64,000 nucleotides of DNA from Mycetohabitans rhizoxinica HKI 454 (GTDB lineage: Bacteria > Pseudomonadota > Gammaproteobacteria > Burkholderiales > Burkholderiaceae). The translations under genes and the position numbers were made by a program. The notes below the pieces were generated by a model. It made no database searches, was not told the origin of the DNA, and worked only from the letters and a program-made list of their open reading frames with translations. Of the stretch, positions 26,960 to 35,340 are shown piece after piece (within the stretch, counting starts at the first letter, position 1; each line of letters starts with the position of its first letter). The DNA lies in contig NC_014722.1 of NCBI RefSeq assembly GCF_000198775.1, positions 452,502 to 516,501 on the forward strand, read 5' to 3'.

Positions 26960-27685
26960 TACGAGATTCGCAGCATCGTGGGCTGCCAGAATCTAAATTG
27001 CTACGGTGATAAGAAGGATCCGCAATATGCGAATCACGATTATAACCGCAAGTTCATCGAGCCGAATCAAGAGGCGTATGACGCAGGGCAGAGCCAGCTT
27101 GGGCAGGGACAGACATATAACGAGCTAGTGACGTCTAATATTCAGAAAGATCCGGTTGGTTCAACATTGGCGGGTGCGGGAATGATCGGTTTGGGTGTTG
27201 CAACGGCAGGAGGCGTACCATCTTTGATGAGAATGGCAGTTGGTGGCAGTATTGGCGCTGGAGTAAATAGCGGTGTGCAGTATGTATTCAACAATGGAAA
27301 AATTGACCCAGTCGATGCAGGGGCAGCGGGTCTGGCAGGTGCGCTGACGTTTGGTACAAGCTTACTACCTGGTATGTTGATGCAAACAGGAGGTGCCTTG
27401 CTGAGCTCTGCTGTTAAAGAAGAGAATCCAAATGTTGGTATGGCAGGTGCTGCTGCTGGCTCACTGATAGGTTATAAAGTAGGTGGTTCGCTTGAGAAAG
27501 CCTTGAACGCGAAATTGAACCCGTGGTATCAGCCGGAGTGGGTTGATGTGGGCTTTGGCATGTTGAGATATGTTTCTCCAAGTGTGTTGCCTTCAACTCT
27601 CGGTACCATTGGAGGAACAGCGACTTCAGAGGGAGCTAATAATGCTACAGGCCGGATACTTAATCCTCCTGAATCGAAAAAGTGA
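26960..27685 (+). pseudogene. Cassette 3 toxin, same entry domain as native tip, new tail
   Basis: From YEIRSIVGCQNLNCYGDKKD onward the frame is open to the stop and closely follows the native CdiA tip through QLGQGQTYNELVTSNIQKDP. It then diverges into a different Gly-rich hydrophobic tail, while keeping LNPWYQPEWVDVGFGM and RYVSPSVLPSTLG near the end. The first part of the entry domain is deleted and the frame does not match the arm, so it cannot be made as a CdiA tip without repair. A GTG at 26978 has no Shine-Dalgarno. Confidence 0.7.
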
Positions 27686-27933
27686 GTGCAAGAATGAGTC
27701 GTGATGTTCAAGCATTATTTTTGTATATATTTATATGTTTAATAACATTAGCTGTCTTGGCGTTGGTTACTGAGTTTGGTGTGATTCCGATAATTGTTTG
27801 GATGCGTAATTCTTCAGTTTACTACTTGCCGGACTTAGCAAGGATGTATGCTTGGTGCAAGTTAATATTGTTTGCAGCAGTTGTGGGCGGTGCCGGTGCT
27901 TGGCTGTATGACAGAAAGCGGATCGGTCGATAG
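27682..27933 (+). CDS. Cassette 3 immunity protein (two-helix family)
   Basis: 79-83 residues: GTG at 27682 overlaps the toxin stop (GTGA), and an ATG follows at 27694. Two hydrophobic helices and the family pattern: VTEFGVIPIIVWM, YYLPDLARMYAW, WLYDRKRIGR. AT-rich compared with core genes. Related to I0, I5, I6 and I8. Confidence 0.75.
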   Translation: MSARMSRDVQALFLYIFICLITLAVLALVTEFGVIPIIVWMRNSSVYYLPDLARMYAWCKLILFAAVVGGAGAWLYDRKRIGR

Positions 27934-27987
27934 TCAGAGGTGTTACAGGTGAGGTAAGTAAGATAAGTGACACCGGCACTGTACCGC

Positions 27988-29075
27988 TTCAATTGGCAGT
28001 TGCATCAAGATGCGAATCCGCGCAAGGAAGAAAGAAAGCGCATTGAACAGGATAACGCGCCTGCGTATGCAGCAGCACACGCCGGAATGACGGTGGAGGA
28101 AGCTACCGATAGGCTCGTGGCCCAGTTGCTGCGGCAGGTGGATACGACGGCGGCAAGCGAGGGCGGTTGGGACCAGGATGCACCGAACTATTTGAATGCG
28201 TATGCGGCGGCCCATCCCGGTGAGACGATTGGGAAAGACCAGTGGGGCAATGCGGTGCCGTTGTTTGGCGCGGCGGCCGGATATCAGCGCAACGACAGCA
28301 CGATTTTTAGCGCGAGTCCACAGACGACGAACCCGCCGCCTCAGTTGGGATTGGGTGCGGTTGGAGGATACTTTGCCGGGATGAGGCAAGGACTGGCCGA
28401 CACTGTCAGTCATCCGTTGGATACGCTGTGGGGCGGGATCAAAGGTGCGTATGGGCTGGTCACAGATCCTCAGGGCACGGCGCAGCAGATGCAGGAGGCG
28501 GCGCGTCATGTCGTGACTCAGGCGGGGGAAGGAAACTTTGGGTCGGCAGGGCAGCAGGTGGGACGACAGGTCGGCTCGACGGTTATGGGTACAGCAGTAG
28601 GGGCGGGGGCTGGAAAAGCGGCTGCTGTACTCAAAGGAAAAAATACTTTAGCTTCCAACTACATGTATAACGCCATGACCCCCGGGCCTCTGCCAGATGG
28701 AGTCGCTGGCACGTTTGCAGGAGGACGTTACAGTGTTGGAACCGTTCAAGCTTCTGATACAGTTTTTTTAGGGCGGGAGATGCGAGCAATCCGGGTGGTT
28801 CTTTTTTTAGCTTCAAGATGCCCCAGAGCGTGGCGCAAGCGCGGATCGACAATGCGGTAAAGCCATATTGGACAGATCCTTCAACAGGGGCAATCACAGG
28901 TGTCTCACCCATTAACAGTGCCATTAGCGCTCGATTTCCGGTCGGAACAAAGTATTATTACGGCCCCGTTGGTATTCAGGGTGGGGTATACCTTGGTGGC
29001 CAAGATAGCATACAAATTTTCATTCCGAATGCCCGCACCATCGGGACGTTCACGCCTATAAAACCATTGAAATGA
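27988..29075 (+). pseudogene. Cassette 4: class B entry domain and soluble toxin, frameshifted in a T7 tract
   Basis: After the junction (RFNWQLHQDANP) comes the full class B entry domain: PAYAAAHAGMTVEEATDRLV, GGWDQDAPNYLNAYAAAHPG, GAAAGYQRNDSTIF, then a Gly-rich linker. The toxin reads GPLPDGVAGTFAGGRYSVGT, VQASDTVF, then after a shift FRAGDASNPGGSFFSFK, GTKYYYGPVGIQGGVYLGGQ and IPNARTIGTFTPIK. The frame is lost in the T run at 28763-28769 (7 T where 8 would be in frame). The tail resembles a soluble toxin domain recurrent in Burkholderia CDI proteins, perhaps with an ADP-ribosyltransferase-like R-x-G element; this is tentative. Confidence 0.7.
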
Positions 29076-29425
29076 ATAAATTCAGTACGCTCGATCAGTT
29101 AGCAGACACATTACTTAGGCTAGTGAATTTACTTACCCTAGATCCGTCATGTCAATGGGTACATAAATTTAAGCTCGATTTGGAACAGGCGAATCGGCTG
29201 AAAGCAATGTCTTTCAATTCGAGTGATCTTGCGAAATTATCTGCTTCTATTAGGCACGTATATGGAGGAATGGGGTCGTTCAACGACTACGAGCCAACTT
29301 GGTATGATTCAGCCACAGGGCGATATGTCCCTATTAAAGGAACAGAGGATTTTGATATGCTGCGAAAAAAGGTGTTTGATTTGGCGATAGCATTGATTAC
29401 AGTGGGACCAAGTGACTTGCCATGA
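29072..29425 (+). CDS. Cassette 4 immunity protein (soluble, DUF6966-like)
   Basis: 117 residues; the ATG overlaps the toxin stop (ATGA). Soluble, no membrane segment. LTLDPSCQWVHKFKLDLEQA and IRHVYGGMGSFNDYEPTWYD resemble a family found beside polymorphic toxins (DUF6966, from memory). AT-rich. It remains intact although its toxin is frameshifted. Confidence 0.65.
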   Translation: MNKFSTLDQLADTLLRLVNLLTLDPSCQWVHKFKLDLEQANRLKAMSFNSSDLAKLSASIRHVYGGMGSFNDYEPTWYDSATGRYVPIKGTEDFDMLRKKVFDLAIALITVGPSDLP

Positions 29426-29449
29426 AAAGCCAGAAGCAGTTTGAAATTT

Positions 29450-29775
29450 GAGAAGCCGCTTCAGTCGGCAGTTCCATCAGGATGCGGATCCGTGCAAGGA
29501 TGAAGAAAGCGCATTGAACAAGACATCGTATCTGCGTAAACGTCAGCACACGCTGGATGGCGGTGGAGGAAGCTACCGATAGGCTCGCGGCCCAGTTGTT
29601 GCGACAGGTGGATACGACAGCGGCGAGCCAGGGCGGTTGGGACCAGGATGCATCGAACTATTTAAATGCGTATGCGGCGGCTCATCCTGGTGAGACGATC
29701 GGGAAAGACCAGTGGGGCAATGCGGTGCCGTTGTTTGGTACGGCGGCTGGGTATCAGCGCAACGACAGCTGCTAA
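29450..29775 (+). pseudogene. Cassette 5: class B entry-domain remnant, toxin deleted
   Basis: A diverged junction (TTCAGTCGGCAGTTCCATCA), then class B entry domain with an early disruption. The readable part is EEATDRLAAQLLRQVDTTAA to GTAAGYQRNDSC and a stop. The whole toxin has been removed between the entry domain and the immunity gene. Confidence 0.65.
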
Positions 29776-29790
29776 GGAATAAATCTACGA

Positions 29791-30030
29791 ATGGGGAAAA
29801 ATCTTCAGGCGTTGCTTGTGTATATGCTTATTTGCTTGTTGACGTTTATTGTAGGTGCATTGTTTGTTGAATTTGTTTTGAGGCCTTTTATTGTTTGGCT
29901 ACAAGGTGGTAAGTTATATTATTTTCCAAATTTAAAAAGGATTTATGGGTGGTGTAAATTGATAGTTTTTGCTGCAATTTTGTGCGGATTTTGGGCATGG
30001 TTGTGTGATAAAAATCAGATTAATCGATAG
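29791..30030 (+). CDS. Cassette 5 immunity protein (two-helix family), toxin-less
   Basis: 79 residues, with AAGGA 12 bases before its ATG. VEFVLRPFIVWLQGG, YYFPNLKRIYGWCKLI and WLCDKNQINR follow the same pattern as I3, with about half the positions identical to it. It is retained although the toxin gene is gone, so it may now serve purely as orphan immunity. Confidence 0.72.
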   Translation: MGKNLQALLVYMLICLLTFIVGALFVEFVLRPFIVWLQGGKLYYFPNLKRIYGWCKLIVFAAILCGFWAWLCDKNQINR

Positions 30031-30036
30031 TTATTT

Positions 30037-30156
30037 TCAATAGGCAGTTGCATCAGGATGCGAATCCGTGCAAGGAGGAAAGAAAGCACATTGAACGGGA
30101 TATCCCACCTGCGTACGCGGCGGCACACGCCGGAATGACGGTGAAGGAAGCTACCG
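30037..30156 (+). pseudogene. Cassette 6: class B entry-domain stub
   Basis: Junction and the first ~40 codons of a class B entry domain (QLHQDANPCKEERKHIERDI, PPAYAAAHAGMTVKEAT). It is cut at 30156 by the left end of an IS5-family element. The same stub with the same IS break occurs in cassette 14. Confidence 0.65.
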
Positions 30157-30480
30157 AGTCGGCCCTGAACAATCCGTCCAGGCTTATGCAGCAAGGCTGG
30201 AAAGCTGAAACGGTATTGTGGGGATTGCAAGAGGCAGGCATATTGGTGTGAATTTGCTGCAAATTTCGACGAGGGTTGAATGGGTTTAAAGACGCTGGTG
30301 TCAGAGAGGGATTTATTGCGCCAGCCGCTGCGCGAGCAGATCAACTTGAAGCATCCGTTGGTTCGCCTGGCTGATCTAATTGACTGGGACCGATTGAGCA
30401 CGGCGATGAGCGCGAGCTTCGTGTCGCAGCGCGGCCGGCCGGCAACGTCGCCGCGTTTGATCGCGGGGTTGCTGTATTTG
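30157..30480 (+). mobile_element. Left fragment of an IS5-family insertion sequence
   Basis: Non-CDI sequence begins at 30157. It leads to an ATG at 30280 and the N-terminus of an IS5-type transposase (LREQINLKHPLVRLADLIDW, RLSTAMSASFVSQRGRPATS, PRLIAGLLYLG). The fragment stops at codon 67, where the IS3 element starts. The DDE catalytic residues are missing. A shorter copy with the same left boundary lies at 41362-41630. Confidence 0.75.
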
Positions 30481-30545
30481 GGTAATCCCCCCAAAAAACC
30501 GGTGGGAACAGAAGTAGAATTTTCTCGTTAAGGGAGTTCTACGCA

Positions 30546-30812
30546 ATGAAGAAGTCGAGATTCACGGACAGCCAGATCATGGAGGCGCTCAAGCGCGTGG
30601 AGGCAGGGCTGGCGGTACCGGATCTGTGCCGAGAGCTGGGCATTAGCACAGCGACGTTCTACAAGTGGCGCTCGAAGTACGGTGGCATGGACGTGTCGCT
30701 GATGGCGCGGATGAAAGAACTGGAAGCCGAGAATGCCCGGCTGCGCAAGATGTACGTCGAAGAGAAGATCAAGGCCGAAATCGTTTCGCAGGCACTCGCA
30801 AAAAAGGACTGA
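30546..30812 (+). CDS. IS3-family transposase OrfA
   Basis: 88 residues with the helix-turn-helix ([40 protein letters not shown]) and a Leu-zipper-like coiled coil ([20 protein letters not shown]). It binds IS ends and, fused by frameshifting, forms the active OrfAB transposase. It resembles the IS407/IS51-type OrfA of Burkholderia. Confidence 0.92.
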   Translation: MKKSRFTDSQIMEALKRVEAGLAVPDLCRELGISTATFYKWRSKYGGMDVSLMARMKELEAENARLRKMYVEEKIKAEIVSQALAKKD

Positions 30813-30838
30813 GGCCATCTCGCCGGCGCGAGATGGCC
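30800..30838 (+). promoter_or_regulatory. -1 programmed ribosomal frameshift signal
   Basis: Six A followed by GG (30800-30807) is a typical slippery run just before the orfA stop. Seven bases later a perfect 10-bp hairpin, GGCCATCTCG and CGAGATGGCC around the loop CCGGCG (30813-30838), would pause ribosomes. The orfB frame is -1 relative to orfA, exactly as required. Confidence 0.8.
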
Positions 30839-31633
30839 ATGCACGCGGTGTCCAGCCGAGGCATATCGATCCGGCTGGCATGTGAGGCGTTTGGGGTCAG
30901 CCAGAGCTGCTATCGGTACGCTGGCCTGCGCAATGCCGAGAACGAGGAGATTGCGAACTGGCTGCTGCGTCTGATCGACAACCACCGGAACTGGGGCTTC
31001 GGGCTGTGTTTCCTGTACCTGCGCAATGTGAAGGGTTTCGGTTGGAATCACAAGCGGGTGTACCGGATCTATCGCGAACTGGAGTTGAACCTGCGGGTCA
31101 AGCCACGCAAGCGGCTAGTCCGGCAGGTTCCGGAACCGCTGTCGGTGCCCACTGCCGTCAACCAGCTCTGGTCGATGGACTTCATGCACGACCAACTGGC
31201 CGACGGACGCAGCATCCGACTGTTTAACGTGATCGACGACTTCAACCGCGAAGCGCTCGGCATCGAGATCGACTTCTCGCTGCCCTCGCAGCGGGTGATC
31301 CGTGCGCTGCAGCAGATCATCAGCTGGCGTGGCCGGCCCAAGGCGATTCGGTGTGACAATGGGCCCGAGTACCTGAGCGCGACGATCACCGAATGGGCCC
31401 GGCAATACGGCATCAGGCTCGACTACATCCAGCCGGGTAAGCCTCAGCAGAATGCGTATGTCGAGCGATTCAACCGGACGGTGCGTTACGAATGGCTGTC
31501 GCAGTACCACTGGGAGGACCTGGAGCACGTTCAGCGTTTCGCGACCGACTGGATGTGGACTTACAATCACGATCGCCCGAACATGGCCTTGGGCGGATTG
31601 ACGCCAAAACAGCGGCTGGCCATGGCCGCATAG
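30803..31633 (+). CDS. IS3-family transposase OrfB (made as OrfAB by frameshift)
   Basis: The DDE integrase-like domain. An HTH_21-like region ([20 protein letters not shown]) is followed by catalytic Asp in [20 protein letters not shown], Asp in [20 protein letters not shown], and Glu in [20 protein letters not shown]. It ends [16 protein letters not shown]. All three catalytic residues are present and the frame is intact, so the element may still be mobile. The coordinates begin at the slippage point. Confidence 0.9.
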   Translation, partial: KGLRPSRRREMAMHAVSSRGISIRLACEAFGVSQSCYRYAGLRNAENEEIANWLLRLIDNHRNWGFGLCFLYLRNVKGFGWNHKRVYRIYRELELNLRVKPRKRLVRQVPEPLSVPTAVNQLWSMDFMHDQLADGRSIRLFNVIDDFNREALGIEIDFSLPSQRVIRALQQIISWRGRPKAIRCDNGPEYLSATITEWARQYGIRLDYIQPGKPQQNAYVERFNRTVRYEWLSQYHWEDLEHVQRFATDWMWTYNHDRPNMALGGLTPKQRLAMAA

Positions 31634-31672
31634 TTTCTACTTCTGAACCCCGTGGAAAACGGGGAGATTACC

Positions 31673-31783
31673 AGTCCGTTTCCCTCAGTGGGTGGTACTG
31701 TATTTGGCACAATAAGCTCAGAAGGAGCGGGTGGTGTGGTCAATGCAATCTTGAATCCTCCTTCCAAGGTTTCTGAGAAATGA
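31673..31783 (+). pseudogene. Cassette 6 toxin tail left after IS insertion
   Basis: Directly after the IS the frame SPFPSVGGTVFGTISSEGAG, GVVNAILNPPSKVSEK ends with ATGA onto the next gene. It parallels the last ~37 residues of cassette 3 toxin (SVLPSTLGTIGGTATSEGAN, RILNPPESKK), so cassette 6 carried a toxin of the same membrane-acting family. Confidence 0.65.
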
Positions 31784-32031
31784 ATGTGCGAGTGAAGCGT
31801 GAGGTTGTTGCAATTAGTTACTTCTTTTTGTTCTTTTTGCTATTGCTAATTATAGCAGGGGGGGTATTAGAATTTATATTTTGGCCTTCTCTAGCCTGGA
31901 TGTTAGGATCTGATGGCTATCGGACGCCATCAATAGACCGTTTATGCAAATGGGGGGAGGTTATTTTGATTGTTTCGCCTGTTTGTTCAATCATTATGTG
32001 GCTTTATGAAAAAATATTATCTGGCCGGTAG
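31780..32031 (+). CDS. Cassette 6 immunity protein (two-helix family)
   Basis: 83 residues, ATG overlapping the toxin stop. Two hydrophobic helices (FFLFFLLLLIIAGGVLEF; VILIVSPVCSIIMWLYEK). It follows the local pattern: LEFIFWPSLAWML, GYRTPSIDRLCKW, WLYEKILSGR. Retained although its toxin is destroyed. Confidence 0.72.
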   Translation: MNVRVKREVVAISYFFLFFLLLLIIAGGVLEFIFWPSLAWMLGSDGYRTPSIDRLCKWGEVILIVSPVCSIIMWLYEKILSGR

Positions 32032-32069
32032 ATGTTGGAAAACAATTGGTCTAGAAGGTTGATGGTAGG

Positions 32070-32306
32070 AGTTAGCGTTTCGACCGGCAGTTGCGTCTTA
32101 AAAAGAGGAATGGGTTAGGGATTGTGAAGCGGTGTATGCGAAGCGCCACGGTTTGAGCGCCGAACAGGCGCGTGAAGAGTTGGCAATACAGAGGCAAGCC
32201 TGCAAGTGCAGAATGGCTCGCCAGACGAATGGAACCAGCTAGCCCATGAATTTCTGAAGCAGGCGCATGGGATGTTGCTGGCAGAGGGTGACAGCGGGCC
32301 GGGGTA
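32070..32306 (+). pseudogene. Cassette 7: degenerate junction and class C entry domain
   Basis: Compared with cassettes 11 and 15 this stretch shows a one-base loss near 32105, a two-base gain near 32195 and a one-base loss near 32305, each changing frame. The junction reads ...TTTCGACCGGCAGTTGCGTC. The cassette cannot therefore be read through from cdiA as it stands. Confidence 0.6.
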
Positions 32307-32993
32307 TTGTTCTATACGACGCCAGATCAGAAGGCCGGTCCGAGCATGTATGCGGGGCATTATCCGGATGGAGTGGGTTTGAATTATCCATCGGCAGAGC
32401 AAATCAACAGCAGTGTAAGTAAGGAGCAAGCGGATAGGAACCTAATAGGCGGGGCAACAATTGCGGCAGTGGCAGGTGGTGCGTTGGCCGTTGGTACTCC
32501 GGTTGCGGCAGCTGTTGGAAATATCGGGTTTGCCACGATAGGAGCCTCGACTGGTGCAGGTATGGATGCTGCTGGTCAGTATGCGCAATCCGGTACGGTC
32601 CGGCCAGCACAGTCGGCATTAGCGGGGGCGACTGGTGCAATCGCAGGGCCCATTGGTGCGAACACTGGATTCGTGGGAAATATATTGTTGAGCGGTGCTA
32701 GCAGCGTTACCAATACATTTTTCAACAATATCTACTACGGTGAATCGAACAGCACCCTGTATGCTGGTGGAGTCGGTGTTTTGTCTGGAGTGGGCGGCTA
32801 TCTCGTTGGCTCAGCCACAACCCGAGGGCTTACACAAGTGACACAGCCATTTATTTACCCAAATCTTAATCCTAAGATTCCTGCCTTGTTACAAGGTGTT
32901 AGAAATCTCTTCCCTGGATTTGGCGGTGCCACTGCGGGTTCTATAGTTCAAGGCACGTCGTCATTCGTGCCGAGCAAGGAATCACAGAAATGA
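32307..32993 (+). CDS. Cassette 7 toxin body (Gly-rich, membrane-acting?)
   Basis: 228 codons open from a TTG. The end of the class C entry domain (AGPSMYAGHYPDGVGLNYPS) is followed by a Gly/Ala-rich, hydrophobic tail (NLIGGATIAAVAGGALAVGT, SNSTLYAGGVGVLSGVGGYL, LFPGFGGATAGSIVQGTSSF) typical of the membrane-type tips here. No Shine-Dalgarno; translation on its own is doubtful. Paired with a membrane immunity protein through ATGA. Confidence 0.55.
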   Translation: MFYTTPDQKAGPSMYAGHYPDGVGLNYPSAEQINSSVSKEQADRNLIGGATIAAVAGGALAVGTPVAAAVGNIGFATIGASTGAGMDAAGQYAQSGTVRPAQSALAGATGAIAGPIGANTGFVGNILLSGASSVTNTFFNNIYYGESNSTLYAGGVGVLSGVGGYLVGSATTRGLTQVTQPFIYPNLNPKIPALLQGVRNLFPGFGGATAGSIVQGTSSFVPSKESQK

Positions 32994-33262
32994 GAATCTC
33001 GAAAATTGACGTGTTAATTTGCGACGATGGATGGAAAGGAGCATGTACTCGTGTATTAGGAATTGTTCTTGTTTATTTAGGATTCATGTATCTTCCTGTG
33101 GTTGTTGCTTGGGCATCTGCTATCTTAGATATAGTTGGTATGTCAGAAGCACAGTTGAGAAAGCATGAATCGATTTTGTACGTCATCAAAATAGTTGTTG
33201 TTATGGTAATCGCGGTTGAAGTAATACGCATGCTTTTGATTGCTGTTAAAACGCGATGCTAG
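32990..33262 (+). CDS. Cassette 7 immunity protein, membrane type
   Basis: 90 residues, ATG overlapping the toxin stop. Two long hydrophobic helices (VLGIVLVYLGFMYLPVVVAW and IKIVVVMVIAVEVIRMLLIA) separated by a polar loop with MSEAQLRKHESIL. Not obviously related to the two-helix family of I0. Confidence 0.68.
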   Translation: MRISKIDVLICDDGWKGACTRVLGIVLVYLGFMYLPVVVAWASAILDIVGMSEAQLRKHESILYVIKIVVVMVIAVEVIRMLLIAVKTRC

Positions 33263-33282
33263 TAACGATCTGACTTTCTGCT

Positions 33283-34209
33283 TTAACGGGCTGCTGCATC
33301 AGGATGCGAATTTGCGCAAGGACGAGAGAAAGCGCATTAAACAGGATAACGCGCCTGCGTATGCAGCAGCACACGCCGGAATGACGGTGGAGGAAGCTAC
33401 CGATAGGCTCGTGGCCCAGTTGCTGCGGCAGGTGGATACGATGGCGGCAAGCCAGGGCGGTTGGGACCAGGATGCACCGAACTATTTGAATGCGTATGCG
33501 GCGGCTCATCCCGGTGAGACGATTGGGAAAGACCAGTGGGGCAATGCGGTGCCGTTGTTTGGCACGGCGTCTGGGTATCAGCGTAACGACAGTACGATCT
33601 TCAGTGTGGCGCCGCAGACGACGAACCCGCCGCCTCAGTTAGGCTTGGGTGCGGTCGGAGAATACTTGGCCGGGATGGGACAAAGGCTGGCTGACACGAT
33701 CGGACATCCATTGGATACGCTGAGAGCCGGGTTAAAGGCGCCTATGGGCTTATCACGGATCCTCAGGGATGCAGGAGGCGATGCTTCATGTGGTGACGCA
33801 GGCAGGGGGAGGGAACTTTGGGCCGGCTGGTGAGCAGGTGGGGCAGCAGTTTGGTTTGACGGTCGTGAGTACGGCGGCAGGTATTGGGACTGGGAAGACG
33901 GGGATGAAATTTGTGCCGGTGTTCATGACGGGAGTCGGCGGTGCATTGACCGGCTCAGCACTGCAAGGTCAGAACCCGAATGCGGCGATAGGGGGCGCGG
34001 CGGTGGGGACGGTAATTGGGTATCCGATTGCGGCCAAAATTGAGGGCAAGCTCAATGACGTGCTGAATCCTTGGTATCGGCAGGAGTGGGTGGATGTTGG
34101 GATGGGAATGTCGAAGTATGTGCCGCCAAACTTTATTCCATCATGGACGGGCGGTTTCGGAGGTGGCGTTATACAAGAAAAAGCCGGCGCGGCTGTGCAA
34201 ACAAGATAG
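33283..34209 (+). pseudogene. Cassette 8: chimera of class B entry domain and native-type toxin tail, frameshifted
   Basis: The class B entry domain (LLHQDANLRKDERKRIK... GTASGYQRNDSTIFSVAP) runs into GIGTGK, then switches abruptly at about 33898 to the last ~100 residues of the native CdiA tip (TGMKFVPVFMTGVGGALTGS, LNPWYRQEWVDVGMGMSKYV). Relative to other class B copies there is a one-base loss near 33732 and a 13-base deletion near 33760, so the frame is broken. It shows tip shuffling in the middle of a cassette. Confidence 0.7.
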
Positions 34210-34225
34210 ATGGAGCCGGTAAGAA

Positions 34226-34477
34226 ATGAAATCGAAGACTGCCTTTGAATGGTTTCGTTGGGTACATAATGTGTTGCTCTGGTTTATCGTGGCAGCCCTA
34301 ATCGTGACAATAAGTGAACTGATTGCCGGCCCTGCGCTGCAATGGCTGCTGTACGACATTCCGTATCAATTGCCCACGTGGAATCGGGCTGGCCGAATGG
34401 TGGTGTTCGTCGTGGTATCCAGTTTGTTGATTGGCACGTTGATATGGTTCTAGGAAAAGAAGTCATCAGGTCGATAG
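34226..34477 (+). pseudogene. Cassette 8 immunity gene, close copy of I0 with an amber stop
   Basis: About 80% identical to I0 (EWFRWVHNVLLWF, ELIAGPALQWLLYDIPYQLP). A TAG at 34451 ends it after 75 residues; reading through gives EKKSSGR at exactly the family length of 83. The two helices are complete, so some activity is possible, but the conserved charged GR tail is lost. Confidence 0.7.
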
Positions 34478-34551
34478 TCTGATGAACAACCAGCATATGC
34501 TGAGTTCATTGCCTGCTGCGGTGTCTGAGGATAATGGGCACGTGCCGGTGA

Positions 34552-34725
34552 TCATGCTGGTGTGATGGTAATGCACGGGTGCCAATAACCGATGCTGAAG
34601 AGGACGTGCTGACCGGATAGGAATCCGGCGTGAGCGAGCAGGTCATTGGTGATCTGCATCCACGGGAAAGCGATGCGTTAGGTCTGAGTGAGCGTGCTGT
34701 TTGCGCTTGCGTTCCGCAAGATGGC
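34552..34725 (-). pseudogene. SymE-like toxin remnant, copy 3
   Basis: The reverse strand reads FPWMQITNDLLAHAGFLSGQ, HVLFSIGYWHPCITITPA and a stop. An extra base before the FPW segment breaks the frame to the Lys/Arg-rich N-terminal part. It lies between immunity I8 and cassette 9, exactly as copy 1 lies between I0 and cassette 1. Confidence 0.58.
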
Positions 34726-34726
34726 G

Positions 34727-35340
34727 GGCAAAAATGCAGAGCGCGATCAGCGCTGCTGAGATCGAGATTACGAACCCTGATCAAAAAAGCAGGCTATCGC
34801 GGGGCTGAACCGCGATGCGACGAATCTAAACGGCCAGGTGGACAAGACGCCGGACGTCCAGCAGACCTTGCAGAATCACGGGTGAGCTGATGAGCGCGAT
34901 GCGTGACGCTGGTGAGGCGGTTGCGCGGCGGATCGGGGATGTGGCGGATGCTAAGCGCGACGGCTTGCTCAAGGCGGCCGAGGAGAGCGACGATCCGCAA
35001 CTGAAGCAGCAGTATCTAGCTGAAGCGGACCAATGGGGTGAAAGCGGGAGCTACCGTGTTGGATTGCAGAGCGCGGGCAGCTCACTGGTGGGGGCATTGG
35101 TGGAGGGCTGTTGGGGGCGGCGCAAAGCGGTGCGGGGTCGTTGATGTCGGCGTTGCTGGCGAATAAGCTCGATGCGGTGAGCCGACAGATTGCGGATCAG
35201 AAGCCGACCGGCAACGCGGACTTGGACAAGACGCTGGGCAACATTGTGGCGAATGCGATGTCGACCGTGGCGGGGGGCGTGGTCGGTGGGGCACAAGGGG
35301 CGCAGGCGGCGTACAACGTCGATCGCTTCAATCGGCAGTT
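34727..35340 (+). repeat. Pre-toxin arm heading cassette 9
   Basis: A nearly complete copy of the cdiA arm, starting at the same point as the cassette 1 copy (GCGATCAGCGCTGCTGAGAT). Small indels near 34780, 34880 and 35095 break the frame. With the upstream immunity and SymE remnants it is part of a ~1.45-kb duplication of 23457-24930. Confidence 0.75.

Larger units (their letters stand above)
30481..31672 (+). mobile_element. IS3-family insertion sequence, complete
   Basis: About 1.19 kb bounded by imperfect inverted repeats: left GGTAATCCCCCCAAAAAACC followed by GGTGGGAACAGAAGTAGAA, right the complement of GGTAATCTCCCCGTTTTCCA followed by CGGGGTTCAGAAGTAGAA. It contains orfA and orfB joined by a -1 frameshift signal. 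Flanks differ (IS5 fragment on the left, toxin tail on the right) and no target duplication is visible. This suggests a deletion or recombination removed DNA beside it after insertion. Confidence 0.85.
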
